Assembly (NCBI GenBank): GCA_025738555.1
Contig: JAOVFP010000006.1
Span: 806,001-870,000, forward strand
Length of the DNA: 64,000 nt
Source of the DNA: Cyathus striatus
Lineage: Eukaryota; Basidiomycota; Agaricomycetes; Agaricales; Nidulariaceae
Direction of reading: 5' to 3'
Shown here: one piece after another, positions 46,876 through 59,130 of the stretch
How positions within the stretch are numbered: the stretch's first letter is position 1
Layout of the letters: each line of letters starts with the position of its first letter
Translations under genes and position numbers: made by a program
The notes under the pieces: generated by a model
Seen by the model: only the letters and a program-made list of their open reading frames with translations
What the model was told of the DNA's origin: nothing
Database searches by the model: none

Positions 46876-48265
46876 TCATCTACCCCCAAAGACTTCAGCT
46901 ATAACCTTCTCGCTCGTATTCCACAGATCCTTAGCAAGCTCAGGATTCTTCCCATCCTCAGATAGATCATCAGGCGACACCTCTCCATAAGGCATCAAAT
47001 ATGCACCGCCGTACTTTGCCTTGTTTACTCGCACTTCAGGTGCCACGGCTGCGAACAAGGGCGTGATCGCACCTTCAAGCGGAGTTACCCCGTCGTCCAA
47101 CAGGTGCTCTGAATTGGAGCGGGAGACGAAGTCAAAAGCTCCAGCTATACAACATGTACGTCAGTCGAAGCCAACAGGTTGTAGCAGAGAATTCGTACCT
47201 GTTTTCACTGTACCAGGATGTAAAGACAGAGAGATTATATCTGCCCCGACTTCGTCTAGTTTCTTCTGGAGCTGGTATGCAAAGAGTACGTTTGCAAGCT
47301 TTGATTGACCTGTATAAGTGACGTATTAAGTGTCTGAGCGGATAGGAATGGAAGAATGTTGCATCAAACATACCGTAACGGAGATAGTTAGGCCACTGGT
47401 CGTCCTTGCCACCGAAATCGTAGCTCAGAGATTCCTTTGTGTCGAACTTCACTGGTCCGGGAACATGGGCCTGGGAAAGGGAAGATATCTACATGCGGCA
47501 TTCAGTAACGTGTCTCGGAGTGCAGAAGAGCACACCATACAGTAACTACCCGGACGTCTGATGACTGTACAGCAGCGGTCCTCAACAGCGGGAGCAAAGT
47601 CTTCGTAATAAGAAATGTTGCAAGGTGGCTGGAAGAGAGGTCACTACATTAGATTCATTGGCATATGTCTGAAAGCTTACTTGACTACAATGGATAACGA
47701 AATTCCGTTGGAGTCGAGCTCTAGAGGGGTAGGCAGTCTAAGAAGTTCAGTATGAGCCTGTGATGTCTTATGCTCCAGCCAACGTACCTGGCGGCATTAT
47801 GTATCAAAAGATCCAATCGGGTTTCCTGCCCTAGGAACTTCTCACAAGCTGCTTTCACATCCTTCAAATCAGCAAGCTCAGCGACAAACTCCTTTAAGTG
47901 GTGCATTGGTACGGAGGACGAGGCTGAGAGGATAGCATCGATGGCCACTTCCGCCTTCTCGTGAGACCTGGCTCCGATATAAACTTTGGCACCTTTCAGA
48001 GCGAGCTGGTGAGCAATTTGGAAGCCAATGCTCCCGGTACCACTGAGAAACGCAGCAATGGTCAGCAAGAATGTTGATAATACACACGTAGATGTCACAT
48101 ACGCAGCACCGGTGACGAGAGCCACCTTTCCGGTAAGATCAGGGATTAAACTGAGATCCCATTTCTTAGCAGAGCATAAGCAGGAAACTGATGTAGAGGA
48201 TCAAGTTGACGAACCTTCCCTCGGACATCCGCGATTGGTTTCTTGGGAGGAACATTAGTAGACAT
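46876..48265 (-). CDS. Short-chain dehydrogenase/reductase, copy SDR7
   Basis: Start at 48265 (STNVPPKKPIADVRGK after Met). Exons: [102 protein letters not shown] with the active-site intron, then HSKLANVLF-like sequence; and the tail AITPLFAAVAPEVRVNKAKY, SPDDLSEDGKNPELAKDLWN to the stop at 46876. A TATA box (TATAAAAG, read as cttttata at 48332-48339) lies 67 bases before the start. Frame is kept at the junctions I checked; about 325 residues. Oxidoreductase of unknown substrate, same role expected as the other copies. Confidence 0.88.
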
Positions 48266-48331
48266 TTCTTAACTGTTTGAAGTATGTGCTTGTGGGATCG
48301 TAGTGATATTATTGCTGGCATAGGAACAGTT

Positions 48332-48339
48332 CTTTTATA
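48332..48339 (-). promoter_or_regulatory. TATA box of SDR7
   Basis: TATAAAAG on the minus strand, 67 bases upstream of the SDR7 start codon, a normal distance for fungal genes with a short leader. Confidence 0.6.
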
Positions 48340-51300
48340 CGTGTCGTGGAGAATCTAAGTAACTATTTGACTCGGAATATTATGAAGGTGTTGAGTATAT
48401 CCCGTTCTTCAACGGGGTCTGGAGGTGACATTGGATGACACTTGGCTGACACAAACCACCAAACTGAGGAGATTCGCTAGACGCCATGCCACTAAATGAT
48501 CGCGTGTATAAGGAAATAGAAAACTACTTACATCTCAGCTTTCCTCGATAATTACTTGAGTTTGCAGCCTATACTAGTAAATACTCAGTAGGCTTTAGCT
48601 TGAAATTCGGAAAGCAGCAAAACAATTGCCGTATGAATCGGAAATCCTATGCCTGCTCCCATGACACACAGAACGCCATGAGAATAGCAGAAGTATTTGA
48701 ACTCATGCACATGAGTCACTTTGCGATTTGCGAAAGAAATGTCGTGTTGAGATTAACGTCCACAACGAAGGTCCCGGCTGAGTCCTGGTTTAAGTTTAAG
48801 TTACTTGGCAATGGCAATTGTTATTCCTACTACCTTTTTAGGTAGTAGGGTTTATGTAGGTCGTTGAAAAACGCTCTTTGCAGGCCGATCGCTCGGCATT
48901 GCTTCGGATCAGACTTTGCCTGGTATGGTTAAAAGTTTATTGGGGGAGCTTGCTCCCCCTATTTGTCTGCATTGGCGAGCGAAAATGCGTAGTGGCTGTG
49001 CATGTACGTACGGATTTTGCCGCCACGCCCGGATTTTTCCGCAATTCTCGGATTTGTCCGAAATGCTCGTTAGATTTGCCAGCCATGCTCGGAATTTTCC
49101 GTACACGCTCGGGTTTGTCCGCTTTGTGTTGGTGAGTACTGGGCCAATAGAGTGCATTAGTCAGCATTGCGATGGTGCATCGAATACACACATTTCCATC
49201 GTAAATACATCTCTGCTCAAACTTTAGATTCAACAAATTGGTACTTTTTACTAAGTTTGTACTTTCATATCACCTTCAAATACTATTGGATAATTGGTAC
49301 TAGGCAACCAGTGCACCCATGCATTTAACCATAGTAGAAAAATTTGAGACAAGGATTATGTATTAGAATGAAACAAGGGTATTTAGAGTGAAGGTAGAAT
49401 AAATAAACAATGCACAGGCTATTAAAATAAAATTAGGACATCAGGACAAAAGTTGGACTACTATTTAGTATATAAAAATGAAGCACAAATTAATAGAACA
49501 TTGAAGACAAGACTACTGATACAAAGTACATAATCACTATTCTGATTACATTCTGTTTCAGGCAATACTGTAAAATGTATATATTATCTACAGTAAATTA
49601 CAGTAAATTGTAATGTATGCATACTGTAAATTACCATAGGTTACCAGATAGGAAGTACTTAGGAGGCTGATTCTCATGTTCCTAGGGAAGCTGATGCACA
49701 AGGCATTCCTAGCAACCAGACAATGAGGTGTGCCTGCATCCCATGGTGGCAGGATTCCTGCCTTCTTCATGCCATCAAGCCAACATTTAGTACTTCTTTT
49801 CATTTCGTCAATCATCTCAACATAATTAATTAACCGAAAGAAGCCATGTGTCGATGCTTAAAGCATCATGCACTGGCCAATGCCCACAACCATCTGCATA
49901 AAATACAGGTTTCTTGGGTATTATTAAATGAGAATATGTATGAGAATATGTAGATCAACTAATTCTGGCTGTCCATAAAATATCTATATGTACGTAATCG
50001 ATTCAAAATACATACCAGTACATTTTGTTTTCATTTCCATAAAAGATCACTTTTATTGAAAAAACATGTATATGAATTTGAATGTAAGCTTGTAGGTAAA
50101 CCAATGAAGCATTATGAAGCATGAACTCCTTGAAATTTTAAGCTTATAAATGTATGTAAATGTTATTTTCAACTAAATTGGATGACATCCAGTCATATGA
50201 ATAGTTGCAATCTAATGGTACCTTTAGTTGAATTCTAAAGGCTTGTACGTTTTCATCAGACCAAAACCAAAAGTTGTAAAAAAGGGATCAGTAACAGCAC
50301 ATTTATTATTATATCATACAATAGGTTTATAGTACAGTAAATCCATGGCGCTTTTCTCAGCAGAATAGTGTTGAGTTGGTATTTTCATTTAGGTATTTCC
50401 TAAATCTCCATATGTTATGGCTGTACCGGTACGATCAAGGTAAGTACTGTGCGATGTGAGAGCATTAGGTAATCATGCTTTTCGGATCGTGATGCTGTGG
50501 GCATTCGGCCTGTGAATGTTTTTGGATCGAGACTAACAGATTGCATATGCCATACAGAATTGTTCACATTATACAATTATTATGAATATTTCAGAAATTG
50601 GAAAATATATAAAGAATATAAGTAAAGAAAAGAAATCAAAAATAGCTTGCTAAGTACTCATGAGATAGAAATATATTTATGGAAATTATGGAAATGCGGA
50701 AAACATATATAAAATATAGATGAAAACATAAGGAAAACATACAATACGATATCCGAAGCATAAGGCTTCGAAGGATGCAGAGAAGAAGCGGATTGCCACA
50801 CATAATTCTTTAATGTCAATATGAAACACTTTGGGGACACCTTCACATCATATCTTCGCGGTGGAACAAATTAATGCATGTAAGTCTGCTGAATTTGAAA
50901 GTGTCGGTATTATCATTCCTGTCATTGCGCTCATAGACTACAGTGTACGTATAGTATAGATTTCACTTACATTTATTGGTAGTCCATTGTAATTATTGTA
51001 CTTTATGTAGTATTACTTTCCCACTTGTAATTTACAGTGTTCATACATTACGTCCGAGTTCTAATTACTGTGCATAATATATTACATGCACAGTATCGGG
51101 TGTCTGTTTAAACATAATTCAAGCCGAAATAGTGGCATTTAAAATATAGTACAACAAGTTAATTTAGAATGTAAAAATATATATATATAACTAAAAACTA
51201 GGATTCGTCAAGCTTGCCCTTTAACGTGCGTTGCGAAGCGACGTACGTTACATGTTCGTTGTTTGTACCCTGCTGAACGTTGGGTGTTAGCTCGTTGTGC

Positions 51301-53838
51301 TTGTACGATCCTATATGGTTATAGGTACATACTGGTTGTTTGCTAGTCTCTATGGGTAAGTTGCACATCTAGACTTTGAACTCATTGTTTATAACATCTT
51401 TGAAGATATAGTGGATTGTGTTCAACGTGATACAACCACTGGTAGCCCCAGTGAAAGGTTGGGCAATGGGAACCATTTACCATACCCCCACCACTGCATA
51501 CGCACTATGTGATCCAGGACACATAGGACTCACAAACTTTCACCATTCGTCTTTCTCAAGCATATACCTGAACACATCACTTTAGAGGTGTCGGAGATGT
51601 CAAGAGGCACACATCAATTCATACAGCCAGCAAGAGAAAACCACTGAAATACTCTCCACAAATATACCACAGATATTTGCCTACTGGACAAGGTGTCAGT
51701 GTTGTGTTCTCCCTCCTACTTGGAGATTGCGAAAGCTCTACTTACCATACGAGGAGTGGTATGAACACCCACCAAGCGGACTTGTCCTGTGCCAGTCCAC
51801 CTCTCACCTGCCTGCACCCCCCTTCTTCTGCACTTTCTCCCTTAACTCACACAAAAGCTCGCAAGAACTGCTCAGAGCAGTTCACTGTATTCTCCCCTCC
51901 TTCCTGGTACAGCTCACTATGGGAAGTACCTTGACCTTGATCGAGAAGTGGAACCATCCCATCACTGGGAATACACTCTGAGCTCCATTCCATGTTGCGA
52001 TATTAGCCTGTTCACTTGTTTCTTATTTGATGTTTGTGCACTGGATGGGGGTGGCAATCACATTCCTTGCTCTTGAGAAGGGGTGTATGGTGCATCAGTG
52101 GGTCAGACATGTTCCATGCTCAAGGCGAGGCAGGGCGTGGTCCGAGTCAGGCGATGCCCCAAGACCATCTATGTTATTGAAATCGGTGCAGCCGTTGATG
52201 GTCATAGTCTGATGTTCGGTTTTGTTGAATGTGGCCCATTGCTGAAGCAGTAGCTATTGTATGCAGTACCAGCAGGTCACGATGATCATCCTTTGTGTTG
52301 TGACTGCATTGTCATTGTTCATAGTTTTTCTGCGATTTGATGTCATTCTTCTTGATTTTTTTGGTTTTGTTGAATGTGTCAGTAGCGGTCGTTTGCTCAG
52401 AGGTGTGCTGCATATGCAGTATCAGCAGGGTCAACATCCACCTTGTACTACTCATTACCGATTCGCGCCCTACTATGTTCATGTGTGACGTTTGTTGGTG
52501 GCTTTCATAGAATGGACTTTGATTTCTCATGAATATTCATTTGGGGCTGAAATCAATACTTCTACAAGAAATGGAGGCCTGGCTAAATGTCAGGGCATTG
52601 GTGAACCTCATTGGTGAAACAACTTAGTACATATGTCAAATGAAAATGATTAGCAAAATGCATCCGATGGGGATGGGAACATGACATAGTTACCTCCCTA
52701 TTCCATTAGAGGTTCCGCAGCATTCGTAATATGCAGGGCCTGGTGGGTATGATTATCAGCATATGTAGACATGTCGTGTCATAGGACTTACAATCCTGTT
52801 AAAATGTCGGAACCATGGTCATTACTTGTCTGGATGGGTAGTACACCTGACTCACCTTCATGGAATCACACATCACATAGTAAAAATTGATAATTACTAC
52901 AATTCCGCTTTTTAAAAATTTCTTATCCTACTTATCTACTTAACCCTTTCCTTAATGCATCCAAAAAATCTACACCTAACATTTTATTTCTACTTGTCTA
53001 ATTCTCACCTTATAAATAAAAATAGACCCTTGTATTATTTAGTCTTGTAAAATATACAACGACTTCTTTGTCACATCTTCCATTAGTCCAAATATCTTAC
53101 CAGTAAATCTTATGGACTGAGTCCGTCGAACAAAGACTCGATCATCTGGATCATCCGCTGTCAGTCTTCCTAAACCTACCAGTGAAAGCCTACTAAAGAC
53201 TGAGCGACAGGGGAAGGTAGTGGGCCCTGCCGCTTGCCGGCCTTATTATCTTATGTAGCTTGCTTCATGTGACCGTGTGTCTATGTATACATTGTTTGGT
53301 TCAGAGGGTTATGACAAATGTTTACGGTTAAATCGTTAAACTTGGATGCTTGACACTGTTGACAGTGACAGCTGAGATTTGCGGCCGCCGACGTGCTTCG
53401 AATGTGCTTGTGCGAAATTCCAATTAGAAAGCCCACGACGAACTCATATCTTTATTATCCACAGGCTTGTTAAACTGGCACCCGTTTCACACTATATGCA
53501 CGCTTGTCCTCTTCAAGGATCGACTGACACGAATTATACTAGCGCATCACAGCCGCTCTCCAAGCGATAACCGTTGCCACACCCCCTTTTCTTCATTTCC
53601 TACTTGACACTGATAACCCCAGAACGTTCTCAGGCTTGATGGGTCCAAGACACAAGAGTATGTCCCTGCCGCGAAAGTTATGGCATCGTGAACATCTCTC
53701 TTGCTCCAACGGGCAGTTGCTGTGGGATTCCTGAAACGCGAGACCCAGTTTGGTGACTTTATGCGTCCCTTTCTTCTTCGTGAGTAAAATGTGCATGCCT
53801 TTTAATGAAGATCGCAGTTGAAGCCTGTCTGGACCCAC
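48340..53838. other. AT-rich gene-poor region
   Basis: About 5.5 kb without a supported gene. It holds the minisatellite at 49011-49125, an AT-rich core (49250-51200) with short repeats such as the ttacagtaaatt word near 49590, and two imperfect copies of a segment around tatgcagtaccagcagg (52258 and 52415) with an associated ttttgttgaatgtg word (52220 and 52364). Open frames present (for example 51677-51934) have no domain. Probably decayed transposons. Confidence 0.5.
49011..49125. repeat. Short minisatellite, about 20-bp period
   Basis: About six degenerate tandem copies of a unit like cggatttgtccgaaatgct, each with a small inverted cgga...tccg core. It is open in more than one frame, so long open frames across it (48878-49236, both strands) are best seen as by-products of the repeat. 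Confidence 0.75.
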
Positions 53839-53845
53839 TATATAG
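53839..53845 (+). promoter_or_regulatory. TATA box of the P450 gene
   Basis: tatatag, 53 bases upstream of the P450 start codon at 53892. Confidence 0.5.
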
Positions 53846-53891
53846 CTCATCTCCCTGATTAGAGGACGATAGGCAGAATTGTGTTTCCATT

Positions 53892-56051
53892 ATGTCTTCG
53901 TTGGCTTCTGTATCCTGGGGTGTCGCGGCACTAGTCGCCGCATTGTTATATTTCAATAGCAAGAAATCGTCGAAATATCCTCTACCTCCAGGTCCCAAGA
54001 AGCAGTTCCTTGTTGGAAACCTACTCGACTTGCCAACCAGCTTCGAGTGGGAAACCTACGCTCGCTGGAGCAAAGAATATGGCAAGTGCTGAATATTCCT
54101 GATATATGCACGTATCTTAGCCTTCCACTTCAAGGCTCTGATATCCTACATCTTTCTGCGGCCGGAATGAATTTGATCGTTGTTAACTCGACCAAGGTTG
54201 CAAATGACCTCTTTGGTGAGAGGTCTACTAACTATTCGAGTCGGTTCGTTGCTACCTTGTCCATCGAGTAACATTAAACCCACTTAACCCACCGTTCCAG
54301 ACCCCAATTCCCCATGACGAATGAGCTGTACGTGTCCTCTTGCCCAAATCGCTTCGCGTTTGGCTCAACTAAATATAAATGCAGGTTGGGCTGGGGCTGG
54401 CTTTTGTCTGCTATGCCCTACGGTGAACCCTGGAAAGAGAGGCGGCGTATGTTCCAACAACACTTTCCCGCGGAGGACCTCCTTCACCAAGTCCGAGAAG
54501 TGGAATTCATAAGGCGGTTCCTCTTGCAGGCGTTGAACTCTCCTGATTCACTCTTGGACCTAGCCCGACAGTATGTAACGTGTCTTTTAAACTTTGTACC
54601 TTTAGCTTTAGTTTAGAGGCTTCCTACAGCACGATCGGTGGAATCGCTCTGTCACTGGCCTTTGGCATTCCAATTAGGCCCCTGGACGATCCGTATATCA
54701 ATCTAGCTCATAAAGCTATAGCAGGTATCAACGAATCAGCAGTCCCCGGTGCCTTCCTCGTCGACTTCTTCCCCTTGCTTAAATACGTGCCAGAGTGGGT
54801 TCCTGGTGCCGGATTCCAGAAGAAAGCCAGGGAGTGGCGTAATCTCCAGGAAGAGTTCCACAACAAGCCTTATTATGATACCTTGAACAACATCGTTAGT
54901 TCATCGCTAACTTGATCGACTATGTTCTGATCATTTTATAGAAAAACGGCGTGGCTCAGCCTTCCTTTGTATCGCTTGCTCTGGATAGCTTGGACGAATC
55001 CACCGGTACCAAGGAGCACCAACATCTTGTCATAAAAGATACGGCAGGGATGTTCTTCGGAGGTGCGTCCCTTTGATCTATGATTTTTTGCGAGGAACAT
55101 ATAGTGATGATTATATACTTGAAGGCGGTGCAGAAACAACAGTTACAGCTCTCGAGACGCTCGTGCTCCTACTTCTACTCCATCCTGAGGTCCAGAAGAA
55201 AATCCAAGAGGAGCTTGATAGAGTGGTCGGCCACGACCGGCTTCCAGACTTTAAAGACCAGGATGATATGCCTTATCTTATGGCAGTTATAAAGGAATCA
55301 GTGCGGTAAGTTACTCGCCGATTGTCCAGTTGCATAGAGCTGACTATTGGACAGGTGGAGCCCCGTCCTTCCTATAGGTTAGTGCACTATTTCTTAACCT
55401 CCCTGGACTCGAATAGCATCTGCATTTCCACAGCTGTCCCACACGAAGCCACAGAGGACGATATCTACAACGGATACTACATTCCCAAGGGGTCAATCGT
55501 CGTGGGCAATGTCTGGTGAGAATTCTCCCGCATTTCACGTTATCTTCTCAAGTGTCTCAAAGGTGACACTTGGCAGGGCTATGTTGCACGACGAAAGAGA
55601 CTACCCGAACCCGTCGGAGTTCAATCCTGAACGGTTCTTGAAGAATGGCAAACTCAACCCTGAGATTGCTGATCCCTTCAACGTTTTTTTCGGATTTGGA
55701 AGAAGGCGAGTGAGACTTCGGGCCCTGTTCCGTAGATTGACGCTGACACTGTTTGACTTCACAGAGAGTGCCCTGGTAAACATGTAGGGCTGGCTACACT
55801 GTGGCTGATCACAGCCTCTATTCTTTCTGTGTTTGATATTACAAAGCCAGTAGATAAGAATGGAGCCGTGGTTGAGCCCAATGGGGGATATCACTCGGCT
55901 CTTATTTGGTAAGCATTGATACGATTATTTACGTTGTAATATTGACCTGCGATGTTTTTTCAGCCACCCGATTCCTTACAAGACACTTCTGAAGCCTAGG
56001 TCAATGGAGGCTGAACAGTTGGTTAGAACTATAAATGAGGCTGCCGCTTGA
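53892..56051 (+). CDS. Cytochrome P450 monooxygenase
   Basis: A membrane anchor (SWGVAALVAALLYF) is followed by the Pro-rich hinge YPLPPGPKK. Landmarks: WKERRRMFQQHFPAEDL (helix C, heme propionate contact WxxxR), I-helix GGAETTVTALETLVLLL in place of the usual AGxDTT, ExxR in VIKESVR, PERF in FNPERF, and the heme loop FGFGRRECPG with the Cys ligand. About a dozen exons join without loss of frame. Two introns are GC-AG: the first (54082-54134) and the one that splits the heme loop (55706-55764); without the latter the Cys motif is not formed. The family resembles Agaricomycete P450s annotated as O-methylsterigmatocystin-oxidoreductase-like, an annotation of similarity only. It acts in the ER membrane with a P450 reductase; substrate unknown. 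Confidence 0.9.
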
Positions 56052-56723
56052 ATCTAGTTTTCCCTTGATTATCTCCTAAGTAGCATTTCGACCTTTCCAA
56101 CTTACTCAGACTTTCATTCTGTTCTGGAGAAACGGAACACATTCAAAGCTAGATTACTATTCCCTTGATTGCACCTGACTATTATGCACAACCAGCTGTT
56201 GCTACACTCGTCTCTGCCCCTTGGATAAGCAAATATTGGGGTAAATGCGTACAACGTATCTAAATAGCTAATGAGACCGGCTGGAATTGGCCGCGTTAAC
56301 TGTAACATTCTCCACGCTTTGATATGTAGACCTTTCTTGCTAGTGTAAACGCAGAAACTATTCAAAATTTCCTCCTAATTCATTCCAATACCTGTCTGGT
56401 GACGTTTGTGCCAGCGTTCGTCTGTTCTATCCTTATTCCTACAGTCATCCTGCTACTTTCAAATGCCTCCTGAGACCCAGGTATAATGGGACAGAAGCTT
56501 TGATCAGATCCGCAGCCGAGTCCATTGCTTGAACCATAAGATGTACTGAATCACGATGGGGGTGCACCAAAGGGCCTTGTCAATGAATGAATTACTAGTG
56601 TACACACGTAACCACCACCAAAGATATAAAAGAGTTTACTCGACTTGCTCCCGCTTCTCTTTTGTATCATTTTCTGCCATACTTGGAGTTTGTGAACTAT
56701 TATTGCCCACCACTTCAGCTAGA
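56052..56723. other. Convergent intergenic region P450/permease
   Basis: Contains the 3' ends of the convergent P450 and permease genes. No other feature is supported. Confidence 0.5.
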
Positions 56724-59130
56724 TCATCTTCGGGGATGCTGGGCCCATGATAATGATATCGGCCATCTGAACCGGTTGAGTGGTCGGAAAGATACTAATA
56801 AAGGGGCAAACTCACTGATCAAATACCAAATTGCACTTATTGCGCCAAAGCCGACGAAAACAACAGAGGCGTAATCTAGAATCATTCTTCCTCAGTCTCA
56901 ACTACACTCAAGAGAGCATCTACGACTTACTCATAGAAACTTGCGTAGCAGGAATAACAGCTGGCATAGAGAACAGCACGATTTCAAACAAGACCCATAT
57001 AACCGCCCAGGCATTGATTAAGAACCCCCAACGTCCCAAACTGAAAGGCGCGTCAACCATATCTCTTCTGCCATGAGCTAACGATATGGCAACGGGCATA
57101 GCGTAACTTGCACCCAAGCAGATAACAGCGACACCAACGAAGGCATTGAAAGCGGCGCTTGATCCCAGGTTGATGAGGCCAAGTAGCACTTGGATGGCAG
57201 TGGAAAGAAGGTACGCATTGACTGGAACATCGTCGAGGTTTTTGTTCACTCTTGAAAAGAGTCCGTGTAGGGGTATAGCGCGGTCTCGAGCAAAGCTCCA
57301 AGTCGCACGAGATGCAGCACAACAAATTGAAATGGCACAGAATACGCCGATACCAAATACTACAGAACATTGGTAAACTTAATCCTCTATGATTCGGACA
57401 GCCACTCACTGATAAACCAAATCCCAAACCCTCCCCCTTTGGAACCCATAACAAGCTCAAACATCACGCCGATCGGTTGCCCACCAGGAACTGCTGACAC
57501 TTTAGCAATGAAAAGCATGGAATCAAATGAAGAAATGCATACCACTGAGAAGAGTTCCAATATCGGGTAAGGTAAACGTAATTGGAAGGAGGAATACCAC
57601 TCCACAGACCGCGCCAATAGGGATAGACCATGCCATCGCCATCGGAACTTGCACTGAAGGGTTATGCACCTCTTCGGCCATGCTAGCGACTATAACACTG
57701 TCAATTATTATGATCAAGGTTAAGGACTACCTCAACGCACTCATGCCAATCGCAGAATAGGTATAAGCTAGCATAAGGTATTTTTAGCATCGCACTTCGG
57801 GCAGAACGTAATCTAGTCACCGGGCTAGAATAATGATGGGCACGAATCGGAATAACCTATGTAGAACATGTGACGTACTGGCAGCAAACCAATGAAGTAG
57901 GCCCATCCCGGAGTCCATCCCGACGGCGTTGGATCGAAATGACCAAGAGCGAAGGAGGCAGATCGACGACCAGCAGCAGCTTTGACGGAGAGACAGATAA
58001 GGATTACTGGAGATAAACGTACTATAAGTCAGAGTTACTTCGCAAACAGACAGAAGAGACTTACTTATTATCCCTAAGAACGTCCAGCATGCTGACAGGA
58101 TCTGTATGACGAAGTACACAATCGGTGTTCATTCTACAGTGCATAATATTGGAGCATACGTCAATGGAAGGTAGTAACCTATTGAAAAAGATCCCAACTG
58201 CAGTCGCAAACGCTGTCACACCTAAGAATATCAAGTCTGAACATGTAAATCTACTTTAGTACGAGTGATGATAGTATTCCCACAACTGGTAAGTGTACGC
58301 ACAAGTTTGCCACGTCGTCGCGACCCACTCCGGGTGAAAAATGTTGATTCCGGCTATGAGGATCTGGGTTGTCCCCTATAAACCAAAGTCAGCTAACATA
58401 CTTATCATATAATGTTCCAACAGATACGTACGAAAGTGACCGATAAACTAATCGTCCATACACCAACCATCGTGAGCCAGCCATTTATCCACGAGAAAAG
58501 TAGCCTCCTTCGAGGACTTCCTAAACGGAAGCACCAGTAATATGCACCAGCTGAAGTGGGGTACTTGGAGCAAACCTCCGCCAGCGACAACGCAAGTGGT
58601 TGGGTGAACAGTGATATCATAATCCATCTAAAAGAATGGATTTCTAAGTTGAAAGTTGAAAACTGCAAGGCCAAGGAGCATACCCCCATATCATGGTCGC
58701 AGGACCACCCCCGATTAACGACGTTGCTATGGGTGCGGCAAGACCGAATGCTGCCGTAGGAAAGTTATATAAGGCGGTATGAAAAAGAAGAAAAAGGACG
58801 CACGGACGGCCATAATCGCTGAGTATTCGCGCATTTAGTCAGTATGTGTGGCATGAAGAGACATTCGTAGTACCAAGCGTCACTGTAACAGGCGTCAGCA
58901 AAGAATAAACAGGTAAATTGAAGATGCTAACTGAAAAGAATATGTGCTAATCCTCTCCTCTACAACACATTACTCAGTACACTCGAAGGCCAAGGCTCGA
59001 ATACTATCAAGCAACTCACGCGTGTAAGCTCCTGCTTATACCCAAGTTTCTCTAGCCCTTGTGCAGCCAGCTCGTCGTCCCCACTGGACATAATCGGACT
59101 TGAGTCGACGTTTGTAACGATGGTCGTCAT
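56724..59130 (-). CDS. GABA/amino-acid permease, APC superfamily
   Basis: Start at 59130 (TTIVTNVDSSPIMSSGDDEL after Met, then KLGYKQELTR). Landmarks of the UGA4-like group: SLAEVCSKYPTSAGAYYWCF with the SPRRRLLFSWINGWLTMVGV loop, DILSACWTFLGI, HFDPTPSGWTPG-like coding near 57910, SMAEEVHNPSVQVPMAMAWS, LLPITFTLPDIGTLL, GGFGIWF, ASRATWSFARDRAIP, NLDDVPVNAYLLSTAIQVLL and AFNAFVGVAVICLGASYAMP. About twelve membrane helices. The group imports GABA, choline or other amines. Many short introns. The splice after GLLP (about 57875) is not resolved, and the C-terminal end (56719-56726) depends on a very short possible intron. A TATA-like ctatatag at 59191-59198 lies about 60 bases upstream. Confidence 0.85.

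Noticed and set aside
48878..49236. Overlapping frames on both strands of about 80-100 codons
   Set aside because: Produced by the 20-base minisatellite; not a gene.
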